NCBI GenBank assembly: GCA_025618425.1 | Contig: CM046838.1 | Span: 21,082,211-21,146,210, forward strand | DNA: 64,000 nucleotides | Direction: 5' to 3' | Source of the DNA: Heliocidaris tuberculata | Taxonomy: Eukaryota > Echinodermata > Echinoidea > Camarodonta > Echinometridae | Shown here: positions 1 through 12,310 of the stretch, in pieces | Position numbering within the stretch: the first letter of the stretch is position 1 | How the letters are laid out: every line of letters begins with the position of its first letter | Notes under the pieces: model-generated | The model's database searches: none | Told to the model about the DNA's origin: nothing | Seen by the model: the letters and a program-made list of their open reading frames with translations, nothing else | Translations under genes and position numbers: made by a program

Positions 1-1209
1 AAACGTAAAGGAGGACGTGATTATACTATAAAGAGAAAAGGTTCGTTCCTCTCAAGCTATTGTAAATTTTGTCGTAAACTTGTTGATCTTAACACTTTGT
101 TTCTTTTGATTCTGTTCTTTTCCTTTTGTTTCTAATACATGAGTGGTTATAATAAAGAGGTTACGCTACCACAACCAACGGGTCAATAGACAAAAAGTGA
201 AAAGTTGGGGTTTTTTAAGCGAAAGATTCCTCATTTAAGGAATTGCAAATGTGGGTCTCGAAATAATAAGAAAGGGCTGTCGTTTTACCCGTTGATTATT
301 TTAGTTGTATATCTGCATATAGAAAGAATAAAGATTAAGGAAGGTTATTATCCCTATTCATGCCATAGATCATAGATTCTTTATAACTGATAGCACAATG
401 ATTTGGGGTGAAGTGGACAAAGATTTTTTGCTTTAATGAAGAGGCATATAAATCTGTTCTCATCCAAACACTGATATTTGGAATTTATTTGGAGGTCTTC
501 AAGATGAGGGATGTCTGACTGATATTGTACTCTGATTCTGATTTTCTATTATGATTGTTCTGTTTATAATTGCAAAACATAATGTGCAATAGACATTTTA
601 AATAGATTTAAAATACAAAACACAGATTCTGCTTTGAAGCGCGATCATATTCAGTAGCTAAAACGCGATGGAAGCTATAAAGACAACGCAATTTATTTAG
701 GAATAACAGATACGTGTTATACTAAACTTCCCGCAGCTTAAAATATGAACACGGCCCAATTTCCGCGTCTAGAAATCAAACGTTCCCGGGGGGGGGGGGG
801 GTGAGATAATCTGAAACCCCACCCGCAAGGCGTCTGTCCCCCAACCAACTTTCTGCATTACCATCGATCCCCTAGGAAAATTTAGCCGTATATTATTGCT
901 CTCTCGTATTAGTCATGCATTTTGGGGGGATGAATGTGCCGAGGTTGAGAAATTAACATGCATTTTTTTTTTACAAGATGGTGGGTGTAGACTTTGGCTA
1001 TCCAAGCATCGGAAAGCAATACAGACCATTGATTGCTTTAGTTTGTGCGAAACAATAGGTTGGAACTGAGAACTTAAAGGTTAGCCAGTTTTAACTTAGT
1101 ATTTATTACGGATACATAACATTGAAGTTTCTTAAATCATAGAGAGCAGCTAAATGTTATCTTGATATTCGTCCTCCATACAGTCATCCGCATCAGATAA
1201 CATCCGCGG
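1..1209. other. unique non-coding sequence
   Basis: I see no long open frame, repeat copy or RNA gene. A 14-base poly-G run lies at 788-801, followed by a C-rich stretch; such runs recur here inside or beside decayed transposons, so a degraded element is possible. Confidence 0.5.
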
Positions 1210-1531
1210 AGGTGTTTTTGGTCTAGTGGCTAAGTCACCGGAATGTGGATCGGTGTGGGGTTCGAGACCCTCCACTTCGCTTACCTCATGTGGCATGGCA
1301 TTAGTCTATATTTGCCACTCTTGACTCGGGTGGATAAATGGGTACCTGGTTTATAGGATTATTCCTTGAAATCCACCGTGCGCTGATAATGGTTACCGAA
1401 GTCGTATAAGTATTTCCAAAACTCTTTGGAAGCGTATAAAGGAGGTGATGTCATAGAGAAATGACTAATGAGCTATATATACAAGGACGGAAAGTTATTA
1501 TTATTCACTTATTATTATTATTATTATTATC
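1210..1531 (+). mobile_element. tRNA-derived SINE, near full length
   Basis: The head is tRNA-like, with a pol III A box (TGGTCTAGTGGCTA, about 1219-1232) and B box (GGTTCGAGACC, 1259-1269). The body that follows is shared with copies at 42,959-43,247 (minus), 48,621-48,892, 8880-9035, 24,414-24,545 and 46,738-47,140. The body core reads like GGCAAGACATTAATCTA, then TTTGCCACTCT and GGGTACCTGGT. The copy ends in an ATT-rich tail at 1499-1531. The conserved body probably belongs to one of the named SINE central-domain classes, but I cannot say which without alignment. Confidence 0.85.
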
Positions 1532-3273
1532 GTTGTCCGCTCGATATAGGTGCCATTTCCATTATCCATTTCTTTCTTCATGCACCCAAAACACCATGAC
1601 CGCTACTCCCTATTTTCTCGTAGGTATACTGACAGTTCGAACAGAAGGTGCTAATATCAGAAGGTGGTAATATTATGATAGATGTATGCGGGAAACCCGT
1701 ACATGCTGAGGCATTTAATCATTACATGTCTGTCTTCATTAATGTAAAATCAAAATTATGCTTGAATTATCCCTGTGTGTGCTCCCTGCTAATACTATGA
1801 CATCGACCGCACATCCATAACGCTCTGCGAAGCTTGAAAATAATGTTCCCGTTTGATGGGTATGTGCACAGCCAACCGGAAAAAAAAATGGTATTATGAA
1901 ACAAAGTATTTGGTTCGCTCATGGATATTCTCAAATTCGATTAAACATCTTGTTTTCAGTAAGGGGATTCCATTCGGCGTATTTTCAGGATGGTAAACAG
2001 GTAGTATTCGTACTGAAACGAGATAATAAGGTCGCGTACAGATGGCTTTTAAATACAATTTCCTAGAAATGAAATATCGATGTTCTTGAATGTAGATGAT
2101 TCTCAATTGATACGAAGTCGAAATTTTATCAAAATGACACACTAGAATGAATTATGAATGTCTGTCCAACTTGTATAATAAATTTGCATTGTATAATAAT
2201 TATGTAAAATACGCCTAAATCAACTATACTGTAGAACCAACGATTTGTATTATCATGATGCTCATGATATTAAAATGCTCTATCTTTAGATAATCCCTTT
2301 AAATTTCTACAATGAGAAGCGTCGTAAGACTGAAGCTTGTAGATGTTAAACGTAGAAGAGATTAATGGTGGAGGATAAATTTCACATTCCGTTCTATAAT
2401 GTGTCACTTGAAGCTACAGTTGGGTTGTATTAGCATATTATATGTGTTTTGTGTTGGTTGTGGATTGGAATGAGACAAGCAATGTGTAAGCTTTAGGTGG
2501 ACATACAAGCATTTTGAACAAGCATTTTGAAGGGGGAAAAGCGAAGGAATTCGAATGATTCATCGTGTCACATCATATAAAGCACCCGTCACATTCTGTA
2601 ATATGATATCTAATTGATGCAATGTTTGTGCTGAGTCACTGGCGCGCGCGCACACGAGCTCACGCCTCGACACAACCCAAAGCAGTCTAGACGTCGTGCC
2701 CTACTCTCGAGTGTCAATTAAACTTCATTCCGAATAATACCAAGGCGCTCAGAGTAATGAAATCGTTAATACGTGTTGACACCAAGGACTGTGTGTGGCG
2801 CCCCGGTGAGGGTGTGATTCTTCTTAGCGGCCGACTCCCCGCTCATGATCACGTTGTGTTGAATAAGCTATGCGCGCTTCACAGAAAGGCGCCAATCACT
2901 TGTATATGACTGTGCACAGGACTGATTGGGTTAAGGTTTTTATGGCGTTTTGGAGTAATATACCGCATGGATTCAGATTAATTCTGTCAATTATGAAATT
3001 TAACCGTCACTTTGCATATTGCCCTCATTTTGATGTTGCCTTTAATATTTTCGCTCATCTTTGATTAGTTCGAATATTCCCCGGTGGCAATGCATAAGTG
3101 TTCTATTATTTAATTTTGTAAATGACAGCACAAAAGTGTTTTCTTTCTTTCTGTCCGTGGGTTTATTGACGTCTGAAATCATTTTGAAGTATTCGATGCT
3201 ACTGACATCGTTTTTTTTTTTTCTTCAAACATTCAAAGTTGAATTATTGTGTGTTTTTTGCGAAAACTTATTT
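1532..3273. other. unique non-coding sequence
   Basis: There are only short open frames with no family resemblance. A CG/CA-alternating patch at about 2641-2660 is the only compositional feature. Confidence 0.45.
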
Positions 3274-3302
3274 CATACATATATATATATATATATATAT
3301 AT
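3274..3302. repeat. (AT)n microsatellite
   Basis: Alternating AT dinucleotides at the end of an AT-rich stretch. Confidence 0.9.
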
Positions 3303-3706
3303 GGATATAACTATGCATGCTACTGGGATTCGGTAAGCAAGTTTTAACAAAATATCATATCACCTCAGATTTGACGGTGTGAGTTGGGTATAGGTACGTA
3401 TATGTAGATATTTCTAACGTGGTCATCGTACTACACTGCAACCTAAAATTCACGCTGTTACGTTATTTCATTTTTATTTAATCACTCTCTTCAAGTCCCT
3501 CCATTGAGTAACTGTAGCGATAATTTGAAAACGGGGGAGAAAATAAGAAAAATGGGTTGGGCGTGCCGTGGGGTTGAAGTGGATTCGATAATTTCTAAAT
3601 CGATGTCAGACGGTAACTTGGGAAAATTGATACTGAACGAGGGTAAGTAATGTTATTGCCAATTTGGCATTTCTGGTAAGTGTAATAGAAAGAAGGGGAG
3701 CGAAAT

Positions 3707-3708
<2 letters not shown>

Positions 3709-3797
<89 letters not shown>

Positions 3798-4030
3798 AGA
3801 TAGAGAATGGAAAATATGGAGGGTGCATTTCTTATAATTATCTGTCAACCTGTCAATATTGGAACTTGATAACTGACATTTATTCACCGGGAGTACAAAG
3901 ATGGAGAGAGATGAGGAGAGAGAGAGGGGGGGGGGGTGGTGAGAGATGTATAGAGAGGGGCTTTAGAGATTGAGAGAGGGGGTGGGAAAGCTAGAGAGAT
4001 ATAGAAAAAGAAAGTGAGAGAGCAGATACA
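3709..4030. repeat. (GT)n and (GA)n microsatellites with purine-rich tail
   Basis: GT dinucleotides at about 3709-3750 switch to GA at about 3754-3795. After a short unique spacer, a GA-rich tract with an internal poly-G run follows at 3898-4030. Confidence 0.9.
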
Positions 4031-4520
4031 GATATTTAGATAAAAACGATGGGGAAATTTAAAAGGACGGAGTATTATTAAATGATGAAAAGTGTCAATT
4101 GATAACCTGATTGAAAGGAAGGTCCCAATTGGAATGAAACGTTGGGTGTATGATTCGCAAAATGGGAAAGTATAGGAATAGACTAACTATGACACTACAG
4201 AACGGTACGTAATGATTTAATCGTCGGTTTTAATAAATTATCTAAAACGAGGTCAGGGTTTAATGAAGTTTAAGTGCACCTTAATTAGGCCTGTCCTTGA
4301 ATGTGCTTTTTAATAGAAAGAGAATTACCCTTTGAAAGACGTTAATGCGTAGACAGTAATTTTATATAAGGAACACTGAATGGTGACATTTTAACAGTAA
4401 CCACAGAAACCATGTTCGCATTGTCGGTATCGAAGTTTAGTGGGGACGTTGATACCTTGTTATGACTTTACTGTTACGAGCTTGTTACGAGCTTGTTCCG
4501 ACCTTCCGGCAATGACAGGC

Positions 4521-4526
4521 TTTATT
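4521..4526 (-). promoter_or_regulatory. candidate polyadenylation signal AATAAA
   Basis: TTTATT on the plus strand, so AATAAA on the minus strand, lies about 58 bases downstream of the stop of the minus-strand frame at 4584-5083. The spacing and strand suit a terminal exon, but this hexamer is common in AT-rich DNA. Confidence 0.3.
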
Positions 4527-4583
4527 CAGATTTACGATAATGCTTTCGAGACATCTCCCCCATGTTGATAAAGTTAAGAATCC

Positions 4584-5083
4584 TTAACATAAGAGAGAAA
4601 AAACACGTACAAAAACTTTCTGTCTCTCTGTTTTTTCACAGCTATAATTTTTGGTAGTTGGTTGTTGATGTATTCGTCTTTGAATGTCAAACATGTTTAC
4701 ATCTGTGACCGATGGAACATGCACCAGGCATATATTGAACGGTATAATCGTCGCTTTCCTGCAAGCGAGGGTTTCGATGAATGTTTGTGGGCATCCAAAA
4801 TCAATTCTGTCTAGGAGGCTTTCCATGTCAAACCATAAATTGTCTACGATTGCATTTCGATGAGATTGAACTCCACATGTATTCAGATAAAGATGACAAG
4901 TCGGTATCCTGATGTCTTTTAGAAGAGTAGCATAGCTCTTCCACCCTTTTATTTTTATATCTGTCAATTCAGAATGTAGGCCTTGTACTACCCGAATTCG
5001 ATTTCCCTTTTTTATGACGTAGACGATACTTTGGAAAATATGACTATTGATGATTAATCTGCTTTTTGTGACCTTTAAAAGTT
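4584..5083 (-). CDS. candidate 3'-terminal exon, unknown protein
   Basis: An open minus-strand frame runs from an in-frame stop near 5178 to the stop at 4584-4586, about 197 codons. That is unusually long for non-repetitive DNA of this base composition. A splice acceptor-like sequence (ttgcatttcag) ends at 5084, giving an exon of about 166 codons that begins two bases before a full codon. An AATAAA follows the stop at 4521-4526. The product has mixed composition with several cysteines and no low-complexity stretch, signal peptide or membrane segment that I can see. No methionine lies near the acceptor, as expected if upstream exons exist. I recognise no domain. Seen: open frame, AG acceptor, poly(A) hexamer. 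Inferred: that it is transcribed and spliced. It could also be a chance open frame or an old transposon-derived fragment. Confidence 0.3.
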
Positions 5084-5177
5084 CTGAAATGCAAGGTACG
5101 ACTCCAGACCTTTTTTTTATTGTTGTATTTCTCTTATGCTGAACTTTCTGGGAGTGATTTTTAAATTGTAGGGTTTA

Positions 5178-6635
5178 TACGACCCGACGCTCAGGCTTCA
5201 CGAAATATTTAATGCAAAAGGTTGGACACATGGATAGAAGATGGAAACAAAAACGCCCGCCTCACTCTTATGAGCTGAAATTGTATATATTCCTTAAAAT
5301 TGCTGATGTCAAATTTTTGAGTGTTATGATTTTTTCAGTGCCACTGGCATTCCTGAAAACATATTCCATATTTTTCATGGACCTGTTTAACATGTTTATG
5401 AAAAGCCTTGGTCTGAAACAAGTGTCCTGCGTTGAAATAGAATAAAAAATAAACAAAACAATTATCGCATGCAGTTCACTTTGTTCAAGATTATGGAACA
5501 AAATAATTCCGAAAAGAGATTTAAGGTAAAATCTTTGAAATGTACTATAACTCTCCCTGGTGCCTGTAAAAGACCTACATTATGCCTTTAATGATTCAAC
5601 TGCATTCGACCACAAAAGGAATCATCGATCGGACTAAAATATGGAAAGTAGTTTCTAAAGTGGTTTCAATTACTCTGAATGTCAGTGTGAGAGAATATTT
5701 GTCTGTCAGTTCTAATATTCTTCAACGGTTTACCCAGCATCGAGGGTAGCCCCTACACCCCATCCCCCCGCTCTTTTTCCATCCTCGCAGTAGATCTTTC
5801 CCAATCGATCGGTGGGATGGGGTTTGTCGGGCAGTCTACTAGTATACTCCAAGCATTTCCATGCGATGAATTGGCGCACAAACCAAAACGTGTTGTATGG
5901 TGATTCAACCACGCCAGGACAAAAACGTCTCGATGTTTGCTCCGAATCAATAGTGAGAGCAATGTTAAATCTTCTTCCTTCGCCTTTTTACCAAGTTCCT
6001 CTCCTCCTATTCTTCCCTCATCTCTTTCCTATTTGAAAAATCGATGTCTCTGGTAAATTTGCTCGGCGTAATATGAAATTAAATTGGACGTCGATTATAT
6101 ACCGTTGTGACTACTGTGTAGTGTGGTTGCTGATATTGCCGCAGTTTTTTTTTTCTTTTCTTTTCTTCTTTCTTTCTTTCTTTTCTTCCTTTTTGTTAGG
6201 ATCTCAAAAAGCGGAATTTATGCTCGAGTGTGAGAAGGGAGCCTGGGATTTGTTCGATTAAGCGCATTGCTGGTTTGGCATTGTCGAATTCACATTGTGT
6301 TGACTACCCCTTTTTTGCCTGAGGAAGTGAGCTCTGTTTTTCTCTCCTATCTTCACACGTTCAGCAAATCTCGGGATCTTTCACATGAGGTAGCTTATGA
6401 GTTCAAGAAAGATCCCTCACCTGCTCTTAGTCATGATCGTCAAATCCGAAAGTAATGCGCTGGGCATTCTTTTCACAAATGCCTATGGCGTTTCGGGGAG
6501 TTGGCAAAACATAAATGTAAAAAGTATTCACATGATCTGTTGACGATCGGGTACAAGTCGAATTGTTGCCTCGGTTTAAAGGTAGCGCCATTTAATAATC
6601 GAAAGGTTTAATAGTTGCGTATTTGAATTTGAATT
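5178..6635. other. unique non-coding sequence with a CT-rich patch
   Basis: There are only short overlapping open frames in both directions. A TTTC-rich pyrimidine tract lies at about 6148-6197. Confidence 0.45.
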
Positions 6636-6649
6636 GAATTGAATTGAAT

Positions 6650-6686
<37 letters not shown>

Positions 6687-6769
6687 TAATAATGATAATA
6701 ATAATAATAATAATAATAATGATAATAATAATGATAATAATAATAATGATAATAATAATGATGATGATG

Positions 6770-6853
<84 letters not shown>

Positions 6854-6903
6854 TTGATGATAATAATAATATTAATAATAATAATAATAATAAGAATAAT
6901 AGC
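6636..6903. repeat. (GAATT)n then (AAT)n microsatellite
   Basis: A few GAATT units lead into about 250 bases of AAT/GAT triplets. Polyasparagine and polyisoleucine frames here are translation artefacts of the triplet repeat. Confidence 0.95.
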
Positions 6904-7176
6904 TTTTTCTAATAGAGCGCCTTACCAGGTACAATGTAACCGACCAAAGCGCTTACAGCATTATTACTCCGGTGACTGGATTCAATTGCGATTCTGCACA
7001 TTACAGTGACAGTGCAATGTAATTACCGGTTGCGCCAATAATTTTAAAACAATGTTTGCTCTGTTAGTTTTTCATTCACTTTTTGTGCTATTGAGCTTTC
7101 AGATATCGCTTCAAAGATTACGTCATTCATTGACGGAGCCTTAAGTCAGTAAATAACGCTTTGTGTGCATCGGGCA
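6904..7176. other. unique non-coding sequence
   Basis: No feature seen. Confidence 0.4.
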
Positions 7177-7503
7177 CACTGTAAAAAAATTTGCCGTGTT
7201 TTCACGGGAAATTTCCTGGCAGTCAGGATGCCGGGAATGCCCGTTTTTCCACAGTTTTTTTTTTTTTTTTTTTTTTAAACCGGAAATTAGCATTATTTAC
7301 AATCGCCCGACATAAAATTACAGTCTTTTTCCTGTAAAACAACAGCAGGTTTGTTGGGCGATTGTAAATATATGCTGATTTCCGGTAAACCAACAAACTT
7401 GCTGTTGTTTTACAGGTAAAAGACTGTAAAATGGAAATAACGGCAATAACTTGTAATTTCAAGGGCCAAAAAACCTGTAGTTTTACAGTTATTTTTTACA
7501 GTG
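7177..7503. mobile_element. palindromic MITE with CACTGTAAAAAA ends
   Basis: It begins CACTGTAAAAAAA and ends TTTTTTACAGTG. Inside are two further inverted-repeat pairs arranged in interleaved order. Arm A (about 7280-7308) pairs with 7355-7384, and arm B (about 7318-7356) pairs with 7389-7428. A T22-24 run sits at about 7255-7276. I see no convincing target duplication and no coding capacity. Confidence 0.7.
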
Positions 7504-8030
7504 CATTAGTGCATTTGCATGGTAGTGTAAGCGAAAGTGATATATTAAAGGTATAGACTCATCTTTCAGTCTATTCGAATAACAGACATTGAAGTATGGC
7601 GGTGGTTGTAAAACCCATCCTAGAAGGACATTCCAGTCCTGCAAACGAAATTTGCACTTTACCACCGAGTACTATACTTCCAATGGGTATCAAATGTTTA
7701 CGAATGAGTCACATGTCCGGTAGAATTTTAGCGGAATAGTACTACTCCCCACCCCGCTTCTCCCTTCATCCCGAAGGAGATGTTGGAACGGGAGTGGGAT
7801 GCAATAAGACACTCCGGTGAATGCTTATTATGGTGGCTTTTAGACATAATGTTTGATGATAAAAGTACAGATGTAACCACGAGGACGTTCCAGTGGCTTA
7901 ATATACCCTCATTATTATGAACGAATTCACTTCGGCTTTATTTTGAAGGTCATTCTTCCTAAAGTCAATACATTAGAGTATTTCAAAAATATTTTTCAAT
8001 GTTGTCCTCATAGTCTGTGTCGTTTAACCA
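7504..8030. other. unique non-coding sequence
   Basis: No coding or repeat signal beyond a C-rich patch near 7741-7775. Confidence 0.4.
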
Positions 8031-8190
8031 AGTCCCTGTCTTTTAAGGAGTTGCGATTGATCCGAATCAATCGCAAGTCCTCCAATCAATCGCAATTGTT
8101 CGCAATTTACAATCTCGATATCAAATACAAACACAGTTGTATTTGATATCAAGTTGCGATCGATTCGAATCAATCGCGCCTCTTTATGAT
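8031..8190. mobile_element. palindromic MITE, gcgattgattcgaat family, copy 1
   Basis: Inverted arms read GTTGCGATTGATCCGAATCA at the left and its near-complement at the right (about 8154-8177). A second perfect 14-bp hairpin (gatatcaaatacaa, loop acacag) lies inside at 8117-8150. A second family copy is at 46,859-47,014. Confidence 0.75.
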
Positions 8191-8879
8191 AACTATAGTA
8201 CAGGACCCATATCTAGATATTCATTGGAAGTTCGAAAATATGCTCGTACGTTAAACTTATGTTTGAATAAATTATATTTTTTATTGTCATTGGGGTGTAT
8301 GTTTTATTCGTTAACATAGTGGTTACATGTTGAAGTAATAGTGTATCATGTTATTTGAGAATTTCTGTACCGCAATTGCAGTACAGCAAAGAAAAAACAA
8401 CAACATAAGCTTAACTATTTTAATTTCCTCATCGTATGGATTGTCATTTAGTAAACAAGATGATCGTATTGCACACTGAATTCATGCACACCTCTCTATA
8501 GCATGTAAAAGTAACGGACAGGCTTACGTAGCTCAACAAGAGATTGATGTATCTTATCCAAATTCCAAGGAAAGTGATCCCAAAATAGATGTTTCGGGGG
8601 AATTTCTGATAGAATTGTCTTGGCTCCAACGCGTGATGAATTTTATCCAATGTCCATGGGATGTATAATTCAACGATACATCACGAAACAACCTCAAACT
8701 GAAAAGGAATTCTCACGGCTAATGAGAAAGATGTGAGATTTTTTTGGTACAAATGGCTATCCGTTAGACAACGTGCTGCCTAACCCTATCAGTGCCATCT
8801 GCCGCGGTTTAAACCCTCAAAGTTTGATGTTGCGTTTTTTTTTATTTTGAACAAATTTTGTCTTGTATTTCTTCTTGTA
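8191..8879. other. unique non-coding sequence
   Basis: No feature seen. A minus-strand open frame of 68 codons at 8444-8650 is within chance expectation. Confidence 0.4.
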
Positions 8880-9035
8880 ATTTTTAAGATCTAGTAAATA
8901 CTTCATCGGACTATAAAACACATGGTATGCGGTTCCAATCCTTGCCACAGCATTCATTTGACAAGACATTAATCTGTATTTGCCACTCTCAACCTAGGTG
9001 ACGTCAGTTAGGTACCCGGTAGCAAGAAATGCCGT
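8880..9035 (+). mobile_element. degraded SINE fragment
   Basis: A weak A box (gatctagtaaata) and a B box (GGTTCCAATCC, 8931-8941) precede the family body (GACAAGACATTAATCTGTAT, TTTGCCACTCTC, GGTACCCGGTAG). The 3' part and tail are lost. Confidence 0.75.
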
Positions 9036-10504
9036 GAAAGCTTGAATATAGGGAAGTTAGAAACCATGTAATTATTTTTTGCAAGAAGCTCAACATACTT
9101 GATAACCAAAGATTCAAGAAATGCTTTTGGAGAACTATAGTTTGTTGGCAGTGTAAGGGTTAGATTAGAAATGCAGAAAAACCCCATGACCATGTTAAAG
9201 ACGACGGATAGAGGCTTGGAAGGCGAATGGAAAGAAAACAGACAAGTTACGGGGGGAAAAAGGTGCTTTTTGTTAGAGTGGAACGTGAGAGTAAAACGTC
9301 AAGTCGTGACTGTTTTTCTATGCTTTGAAGTATTCTTCCAATTATAGCTTCGACTGCAGAACTGCAAATCATTATGACCATCACTTACCTTTATTTTTTT
9401 GTCACTATTTCATAATACGCTGTCCACCCCAGCATGTTGCATCTATTATATCTTCATTTTCACCCTCCCTCCTCTTGATATTCCCCTTCTCATCTCTTTA
9501 TTTCCGCCCTTTCATCTTTCTGTTCTTCTCCTCCATACCCGGTTCGCTATAATATCCTCTTTTCCTTTGATCTTCCTCCAGTTTTGCTTGTACCCACCAC
9601 CGCTCATCCTCTCGAACTCTCTCCATATATTTAAAATGACTATCCGGCCGGGATGCGGGTGTCAATGTACTTTGTTGTCATGGTGATGATGTGTGCAGTA
9701 AAGGATGAGAGTATCTTCATCCAGCTTGTTAAGATGTCCGTCCTATTACCCATCTCTGCTTGATCGCTTAGTGGACAAAGTAGCGTGGATCATCGATGTG
9801 GATCCCATGAAGTATAAAGCTGTCCTCTGACGCAACACATGGTGGAAATTGATGGCGAATTTAAATGAAGCTATCGTGTAAATAACAACGGTTTTGCGTC
9901 CGTCGCGGGGACCGATGGCTGAAGCTTATGAAAATCAGGGTGCTGCTCGATGTACCGAACTCAGCATTTCTGTATATAATGGTACTTGTTCTTCTTTGTG
10001 TATTCTTAAATCTAATATCATTGACTTACAAGGTCTTTAATCACACACTTCAATGTAATATTGAACTTTTGAAAAATTTTATAAATGAAAGCACTCTGCA
10101 AGGTTTGGGGGAACAAGAATCGATGGTGAAAACGGTACAGAGTTCTTTTAAAATAGTGGGAGTAGTTTCAAGGAACACAAAGATGTTGAGATCAAAGCAA
10201 GAACGACAAGACTCATAACAACTACTAAAATGTGCAGATACATTAATCTAACTTTTTTTATGCTTTTTCGCGAAATCTCATCACGGATAACGTTACACAT
10301 TACAAGTTGCTGAAAATTAATCAAGACATTAACCGAACTATTCTGCAATGTGTTAACCACTAGTAATTTTCTTTCATTATCATTTTCTCTCCATACTAAA
10401 AAAATTAATTCAAAAGCGACTAGGCAACATTTACTCGTTTCAAAGTACCATTCTATATGTTAACATCCTAGTCCACTAAAATATGAACATTGCATAAGTA
10501 TTTT
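9036..10504. other. unique non-coding sequence with a pyrimidine-rich patch
   Basis: A CT-rich tract spans about 9430-9610. At 9928-10,218 a plus-strand frame of 96 codons starts with ATG and encodes a hydrophobic segment (about residues 13-36) followed by a charged tail. Nothing else supports it and its length is within chance expectation. Confidence 0.4.
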
Positions 10505-10718
10505 TACGCTCTAAAAACTAAAGTGTTAAATCACCATTTAAAAGGGCCGAGGAGTGACAACTTTTTCAAAATGGTAGATCAACTCTTTTAAACTGCTGGA
10601 TTCAGCCTTTGTAGTGTTGTATCCAGCATGTTAAAAGTGTTAATCTACAATTTTGAAGAAGTTGTCACTCCTCGGCCATTTTAAATGGTGATTTAACACT
10701 TCAGTTTTTTAGAGTGTA
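10505..10718. mobile_element. palindromic MITE with TACRCTCTAAAAA ends, copy 1
   Basis: Long inverted arms run TACGCTCTAAAAACTAAAGT and onward through GGCCGAGGAGTGACAAC. They are mirrored at the right, which ends AGAGTGTA. Each arm is about 90 bases. TA at both outer ends could be a TA target duplication, as in Tc1/mariner-type elements. Copy 2, interrupted, is at 26,461-26,714. Confidence 0.8.
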
Positions 10719-11082
10719 CCCTTACAGTTTTTTCGGCAATGGAAAGTAAAATGGGTACGTCAGCTTGTAGCCATGCACTTGTTCCATTGACACTATAACT
10801 TTTTTTTGTATCTAAGGACCTAATAGTCATGATGATATAGGCCCGTATTCTCGAAAGGCGCCTAACTTAAGCCCCGCCTAAGTGTGTAGATTTAGGCCAC
10901 CGAATTATGGAGAGCCAAATGTCACCCTATTTTAATCCTACAAAATCACCATAGTTCTGGGACTAAATACAAATACAAAAACCAACACGATAGAATCGAA
11001 TTCTGATGCTCATTTCATGCCAGAAAATAATTTGGTTTCTTTATTTTCTTACATAAATATAATAATTTATATGGGATTAAGG

Positions 11083-11374
11083 AGAAGTAGAAATGTTTGG
11101 AGAACATGCGGGACCAAAAATCAACTGGACCAAATCAAATGTTATGAAATTAAATATGAATCATGTTGAAGTTAAAGATTTACATTTTACCGAAGATCCA
11201 ATAAAACGTCTTGGTGTATATGTAGGTAAAAATAGTTTTGCCGTTCAAGACCTAAATTGGGAAAGTAAAGTGGAAAAAATAAAGAATACACTGGATTTAT
11301 GGAAAATGAGAAAACTAACACTATATGGAAAAGTTGTTGTAATTTAACTGTTAGTTATGTCCCAGATAGTACAT
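11083..11374 (+). pseudogene. LINE reverse transcriptase remnant, part 1
   Basis: The frame opens at the truncation point and shows the segment that follows the catalytic YxDD box in L1-clade reverse transcriptases. It has a GPKINWTKS-type motif, then LGVYVGK, then a tryptophan/leucine-rich stretch ending LYGKVVVI. The catalytic motifs themselves are missing because of the 5' truncation. An in-frame TAA lies at 11,345-11,347. Past that stop, the frame continues to the CAT codon at 11,372-11,374, where the inner transposon sits. It is dead as an enzyme. Confidence 0.85.
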
Positions 11375-11407
11375 CACAGTGAACCAAATGTGCAAAAGTG
11401 CAGAAAT

Positions 11408-12070
11408 TCGCCGTTTTGTAGCCGTTTACTGTATTATTTCCTATGGGGGAAAAGGTTTTGCACAAAATTCGCCGTTTTAATCGGCTACAAAACGGCTACA
11501 AAACGGCGATAAAGGAGAGAATTTTAAGCTACAAAACGGCTAGTCTGTTGTTTTCTATGGGCTTTCTTTGATAACTACGGAGTGCCACATGGTTGAAAAA
11601 CCTTTTTTTCCAAAAACAAATTAATCTTTCCTTTTATCAAAACGGCGAGTAAATAGCTAATAATCGGCTAGGAAACGGAGGGAAAACGGCGATAAAAGGG
11701 AGAGGAAACAGCCAGAAAACGGAGAGGAAACGGCGGTACAATAGTGACATCGATGCATGATTAGTAGAGAGAAAACGGCTATAAAAGGGCGACGAAACAG
11801 CCAGAAAACGGACAGGAAACGGCGGTACAGTGGTGACAACAATGAATGATCAGCAGAGAGAAAACGGCTATAAAAGGGCGACGAAACAGCCAGAAAACGG
11901 AGAGGAAACGGCGGTACAATAGTGACAACAATGAATGATTAGTAGAGAGGAAACGGCGATAAAATGGAGACGAAACAGCCAGAAAACAGAGAGGAATCGG
12001 CGGTACACAACACTGCTTGATTAGCAGAGAGAAAACGGCGATAAAATGGCGACGAAATGGCCAGAAAAGG
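11408..12070. repeat. left subterminal repeats of the CACAGTG transposon
   Basis: Short motifs AAAACGGCTAC and AAAACGGCGATAAAA recur. From about 11,680 they are organised into four or five tandem units of 82-91 bases, each containing GAAACAGCCAGAAAACGG and GGCGGTACA. Confidence 0.85.
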
Positions 12071-12225
12071 GAAATTGCAATGCATTTTAGTGATGAAAAT
12101 AGTAATGCTTGGTGTCATACGGTCTTTAAAAAGGAGGAAGAGATATATATAATGATAAGTACAGGCCGCAATCGGCCATTTTCTCAAGGTCCTTGTACAT
12201 CCCTATAGAAACTGTTTCATTCATG

Positions 12226-12310
12226 GATGTCGATCGGGGGGGGGGGGGGATCTGGGGTATATATCCCCCCCCCCTAAAAAAAAAAAAAAAAAAAATTGAG
12301 GTGGGGGGAT
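12226..12310. repeat. poly-G, poly-C and poly-A runs
   Basis: A G14 run, a short spacer, a C-run and an A21 run lie together. The G and C runs can pair as a hairpin. A further C-run of about 29 bases lies at 12,528-12,556. These resemble the homopolymer parts of the CAGTGGCG-ended elements elsewhere in the window. Confidence 0.75.

Noticed and set aside
6649..7009. Polyasparagine and polyisoleucine open frames
   Set aside because: Direct translations of the AAT triplet microsatellite.
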